Source: Candidatus Cloacimonadota bacterium (lineage in GTDB: Bacteria; Cloacimonadota; Cloacimonadia; Cloacimonadales; TCS61). From it: DNA of 33,119 bases. The first letter of the stretch is position 1. Each line of letters begins with the position of its first letter. The DNA lies in NCBI GenBank assembly GCA_030621085.1, contig JAUXIJ010000037.1, forward strand, positions 1 to 33,119, read 5' to 3'. The translations under genes and the position numbers were made by a program. Positions 30,042 to 33,119 of the stretch are shown here, in pieces. Under the pieces are notes generated by a model that saw only the letters and a program-made list of their open reading frames with translations, had not been told where the DNA came from and made no database searches.

Positions 30042-32123
30042 TTATTTGAGCAGCAGCATCTTCTTTGTTTTAGAATTTTCTCCGGATCTTAATTTATAGA
30101 AATAAATCCCCGAACTTACAGGCTGTTTATTTTCATCTGTTCCATCCCACATAATTGAAGACTTTAGTCCGGCGGAGACGGATTGAAGATTGAAAATTGA
30201 ATATTGTCTAATTTTTTGGCCTTTTAGATTATAGATTATAAGCTCTGCGTTCTCAGAGTCCTCTGCGGTAAAATAAAATGTCGTTTTCGGATTAAACGGA
30301 TTGGGATAATTGAATAACTCAATTTGGGTATGTAAAAAAGTTTTATCAATAGATGAAGAAGAAATTATAATATCATTTTCATCTCTGGGTTCGATCTTAA
30401 AATTACTATAAGAATAATCAACTATGCCGGTAATATCGTAGAATTCACCTAAAACGGGCACAAAGACAAACATCAGATCGTTTATCATTATTTCCCCGGA
30501 ACCATCATCAACTATCCATTCACCATAAATTGCATTGTACTCTATGCATTCTGCATTCTCAACTTTTACCAGCACGCCTTCATAACTTTCCTGTCCCACA
30601 TCACCAGTATTTAAAACAATCGCTTCCGGCAGAGAATTATTACCTGACTGAACTTCAAAAAAACTAATATTATTAAGTTCGGTTTTATCATAATATTCTG
30701 CAACAGTTCCCGCAATGATCAACGAATCTCCTCGCTGTGGATCATTAGAGTAATTATAAATATAAATCCCATTCCAGGCACCTGCACCATCCTGGATAAA
30801 ATAGCCACTGTCAAAAACACCCGTAACGATGCCACAAGTTACTATATCTGTTCCTTCAAGCGGAGATGGTCCGGTTAAAGAATACTGAATGTCATAGATC
30901 GCAACCACACTGAGCGGTTCAATGATGGAGAAAGGATTGTTACTTACATCAGATGGAATGCTGTCATCCGAATCGGAAACTACGATAATATATTCACCAA
31001 GTGTCTGCTCTACCGGAATGTTCCACTCCCAAATGCCGTCGTTTTCGGTGGAAGCGATAAGTATTTCTCGTGAACTGCTCTCAATCAATTCAAGCTCGAT
31101 CTTTATATTTCCGAAAAAATTTGCTGAAGTCCACTTTATTTCTTGTGTTGAATCCTGTTCCCACTGCTCTTCTATATTTGGAATGGTAACAACAATAATT
31201 TCCTGAGCAGAAGGGATCACATTAAAATCGGCGTAAACCGGCAAATGGTCGGAAGCATAATACAGCGCATCGGCTATCTCGGGTGAAACAGCAGAATTAG
31301 TTCCTGCATTAATAGATTGATTAAAATGGTTTCCATCATTACCAAATGGTGTAAGGCTATCTTCTATATATTCCAACCCATTTCCATTATTGATCTCATA
31401 AGAAGAAAAAATGAAATCAAACCTGTCATCCAGACCGCCACCTGCTCCTCCGCCAAATGCATTCACCCTTGTGGACTGAGTATGAGCGGCTGCATAAACC
31501 GGATTATTATTCCATGACCCTACCTGATCAGAAAGATCCTGAGCACGACCGATATTATTGGTTTCATCTGCAATGAACTTCTGATATCCCGGCTCAGCAC
31601 TTGTATAAAAATTCATATCTCCGGCAATGATAAATTCCGATCCTTCTTCTAATAAATTGAGATGATCCCGTAATCTGGTTACTTCTACCAACCTGAGAAG
31701 TTCATTTCCCTGACTTGCTCTTAAGTGACAACTATAAAACCTTATCAGGTTTCCTTCCAATAATAATTCATATTCAGAAATATCTCGCAGCTGGGTATCA
31801 ATAGTATCCTGAGATGCAAAATTGACAATTGCATTATTATAAAAGAGCATATTTTCTGTGTCCGGTCCGTCTAAGAAACGTGCTTTGGAAAAATTGTTCC
31901 CACCATTATTCAAAGCAGTAAGAAGAAGTTCTGCACCCCCTTCATCAGACATTTCCTGAACAAGAACGATGTCCGATTCAACATCATTAAAAATAGATTG
32001 AAAATATGGTAACCTGTCCCCGGAATTACTGCTGAAATTTAAAGCATTATACGTGAGTACTCTTAATGCAGAAAGATTGATTGTAAATATTAAAACAAAT
32101 GTAATTAATATTATTTTTTTCAA
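30042..32123 (-). CDS. Secreted endonuclease/exonuclease/phosphatase-fold protein with C-terminal sorting domain
   Basis: The product has 693 residues from the TTG at 32123-32121, which has AAGGA 6 bases upstream; a TTG two codons earlier is too close to that site. The signal peptide is KKIILITFVLIFTINLSA. Residues 20-305 are an EEP domain (VLTYNALNF, VQEMSD, FYSCHLRA, IAGDMNF, YASDHLPVYADF), as in DNase I-like nucleases and phosphodiesterases. An Ig-like region spans about 310-400, and an OB-fold-like part lies near 410-595 (GIVTGVFDSGYFIQDGAGA). The end (NYPNPFNPKTTF, WDGTDENKQPVSSGIYFYKL, TKKMLLLK) is the FlgD-Ig/type A sorting domain used for secretion to the surface in Bacteroidota-like and related phyla. 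A role in extracellular DNA or phosphate scavenging is likely. Confidence 0.88.
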   Translation of the reverse strand: MKKIILITFVLIFTINLSALRVLTYNALNFSSNSGDRLPYFQSIFNDVESDIVLVQEMSDEGGAELLLTALNNGGNNFSKARFLDGPDTENMLFYNNAIVNFASQDTIDTQLRDISEYELLLEGNLIRFYSCHLRASQGNELLRLVEVTRLRDHLNLLEEGSEFIIAGDMNFYTSAEPGYQKFIADETNNIGRAQDLSDQVGSWNNNPVYAAAHTQSTRVNAFGGGAGGGLDDRFDFIFSSYEINNGNGLEYIEDSLTPFGNDGNHFNQSINAGTNSAVSPEIADALYYASDHLPVYADFNVIPSAQEIIVVTIPNIEEQWEQDSTQEIKWTSANFFGNIKIELELIESSSREILIASTENDGIWEWNIPVEQTLGEYIIVVSDSDDSIPSDVSNNPFSIIEPLSVVAIYDIQYSLTGPSPLEGTDIVTCGIVTGVFDSGYFIQDGAGAWNGIYIYNYSNDPQRGDSLIIAGTVAEYYDKTELNNISFFEVQSGNNSLPEAIVLNTGDVGQESYEGVLVKVENAECIEYNAIYGEWIVDDGSGEIMINDLMFVFVPVLGEFYDITGIVDYSYSNFKIEPRDENDIIISSSSIDKTFLHTQIELFNYPNPFNPKTTFYFTAEDSENAELIIYNLKGQKIRQYSIFNLQSVSAGLKSSIMWDGTDENKQPVSSGIYFYKLRSGENSKTKKMLLLK

Positions 32124-32149
32124 ATTCAATCCTTATTTAGAAACAAAAC

Positions 32150-32173
32150 GGGTAGAAGTTGCATTTTCTACCC
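32150..32173 (-). terminator. Hairpin after nrdJ
   Basis: Read on the minus strand, GGGTAGAA pairs with TTCTACCC (8 bp, 8-base loop) and is followed by GTTTTGTTTC. It lies 32 bases after the nrdJ stop and ahead of the secreted nuclease-like gene. The T-run is interrupted, so strength is uncertain. Confidence 0.65.
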
Positions 32174-32205
32174 TGTATGTTTTCATTATTTATAATATAA
32201 TCAAT

Positions 32206-33119
32206 TTAGCACTTTGCCCAACCGCAAGAATTGCATTTCAGGCAACCCTCCACATGCTCTACCGCACTACCACAATCCGGACAGGTTGCCATCAAACCTT
32301 TAGGAATTTTTTTTGGTATTACTGCTGTTTTTTTTATCAACTTTCTCATATCGCTTGTAGTTTCTTTATCCAGGTTCATAAATTGTTCCAGAGATTTTGA
32401 AATACTATCAGCACAAGAAGTAACCATTTCCCCATTACTCCACATAGGAGAGGGACAGCGAATTCCTTTAAGCTGGCGAACTATCGAGCTTACTTTCACA
32501 TTGGAACGCAAACAGAGTGAAGTGAGCCGGGCAATAGCTTCCAATTGAGCCGATGCACAACCACCCACTTTTCCCATTTGGGTGAATACTTCACACGCAC
32601 CTTTTTCATCGGAATTAATGGTAACATAAAGGTGTCCGCAACCTGTTTCGACCTTCTGCGTAACACCATTTGTGATCTCCGGTCTTTCCCGTGGAGCTAT
32701 TCTTGTTCCGTTTACAGCAGATTCTGTAGTTTTAGAACCAACATTTAAAACCTGATGTTCACGACTGCCATCGCGATATACCGTAACTCCTTTACAACCT
32801 AACTCATAAGCAAGATTATACGCCATACGAATCTCTTCCCGAGTTGCTTCTTTATTGAAATTTATGGTTTTAGAGACAGCATTATCAGTGTATTTCTGGA
32901 AAGCAGCCTGCATTCTTACATGGTAAGCGGGAGATATATCGTGAGAAGTGACAAATACCCTCTGAATATCTTCCGGAATCTCGGGTATTCCCTGGCAGGT
33001 ACCTTTTTCAGCAATCTCTGCAAAAACCTCTTCAGAGAAAAAGTTTCGTTCCCTCGCGATTTTCCCGAATTCTGGAACTACTTCATGCAGTTCATCATCT
33101 TTGTCTAACAGGTTTCGCC
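32206..33119 (-). CDS. nrdJ: Adenosylcobalamin-dependent ribonucleoside-diphosphate reductase, C-terminal part, 5' truncated by window edge
   Basis: The frame stays open to the right edge, giving 303 visible residues of the C-terminal part of a class II reductase. VFVTSHDISPAYHVRMQAAFQKYTDNAVSKT and INFNKEATREEI are the diagnostic NrdJ segments, followed by LGCKGVTVYRDGSREHQVL. The end of the protein has the typical extension: GHLYVTINSDEKGACEVF, IVRQLKGIRCPSP, and a zinc-ribbon tail CPDCGSAVEHVEGCLKCNSCGWAKC. The enzyme makes deoxyribonucleotides without oxygen, using B12, and fits an anaerobe. An internal ATG at 32913 is not the true start. No promoter is inside the window. Confidence 0.95.
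   Translation of the reverse strand, partial: RNLLDKDDELHEVVPEFGKIARERNFFSEEVFAEIAEKGTCQGIPEIPEDIQRVFVTSHDISPAYHVRMQAAFQKYTDNAVSKTINFNKEATREEIRMAYNLAYELGCKGVTVYRDGSREHQVLNVGSKTTESAVNGTRIAPRERPEITNGVTQKVETGCGHLYVTINSDEKGACEVFTQMGKVGGCASAQLEAIARLTSLCLRSNVKVSSIVRQLKGIRCPSPMWSNGEMVTSCADSISKSLEQFMNLDKETTSDMRKLIKKTAVIPKKIPKGLMATCPDCGSAVEHVEGCLKCNSCGWAKC

Overview
The window looks like chromosomal DNA of an AT-rich, strictly anaerobic, Gram-negative bacterium that ferments amino acids. Four things point there: histidine-degradation genes (formimidoyltransferase-cyclodeaminase, long-form urocanate hydratase), a large anaerobe-type locus of MinD/Mrp ATPases and NifX/NifB-like proteins, an adenosylcobalamin-type ribonucleotide reductase, and a secreted protein with a C-terminal FlgD/Por-type sorting domain. 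This combination resembles Candidatus Cloacimonadota or a relative. That placement is inference from gene content; no marker gene is present to settle it.

Layout. Positions 1-4935 (+): 3' part of the histidine-degradation gene ftcD, a DUF2721 membrane protein, a radical SAM protein with a C-terminal winged helix, an exported metallophosphoesterase and a lipoprotein, closed by a terminator at 4960-4986. Positions 4995-16373 (+): one promoter followed by 18 tightly packed genes. They are a DUF134 regulator, three small Gly/Arg- or Asn-rich proteins, an Mrp/NBP35 ATPase, a universal stress protein, two ferredoxin-MinD ATPases, two NifX-like proteins, a metallo-beta-lactamase-fold protein, a family 4 uracil-DNA glycosylase, an aminotransferase, a small Cys protein, an ARMT1/DUF89 protein, a putative metal exporter, an MFS transporter and a third NifX-like protein. 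The core matches the anaerobe-specific ORP (orange protein) gene set of sulfate reducers, and this is the most interesting part of the window. Positions 16448-20500 (+): ispD, an unusually long GlmS-like protein whose predicted catalytic Cys is internal, a structured intergenic region, and ispF. Positions 20535-23124 (+): a ribbon-helix-helix/RelE-type toxin-antitoxin pair with two palindromes upstream, then a U32-family protein.

Positions 23125-25510 form an accessory island: a 447-bp gene-free, hairpin- and repeat-rich segment, a DNA methyltransferase with an N-terminal MerR-type helix-turn-helix (+), and a convergent putative restriction endonuclease (-). The endonuclease start codon overlaps the stop codon of hutU. 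On the minus strand an unrecognised protein, hutU and the endonuclease form a tight unit (28365 to 24626). Positions 28543-29892 (+) encode a dihydroorotase/allantoinase-like amidohydrolase. It converges through a hairpin-rich spacer on a secreted endonuclease/exonuclease/phosphatase-fold protein (-). The window ends inside nrdJ (-).

No rRNA, tRNA, CRISPR array, IS element or phage structural gene was recognised.
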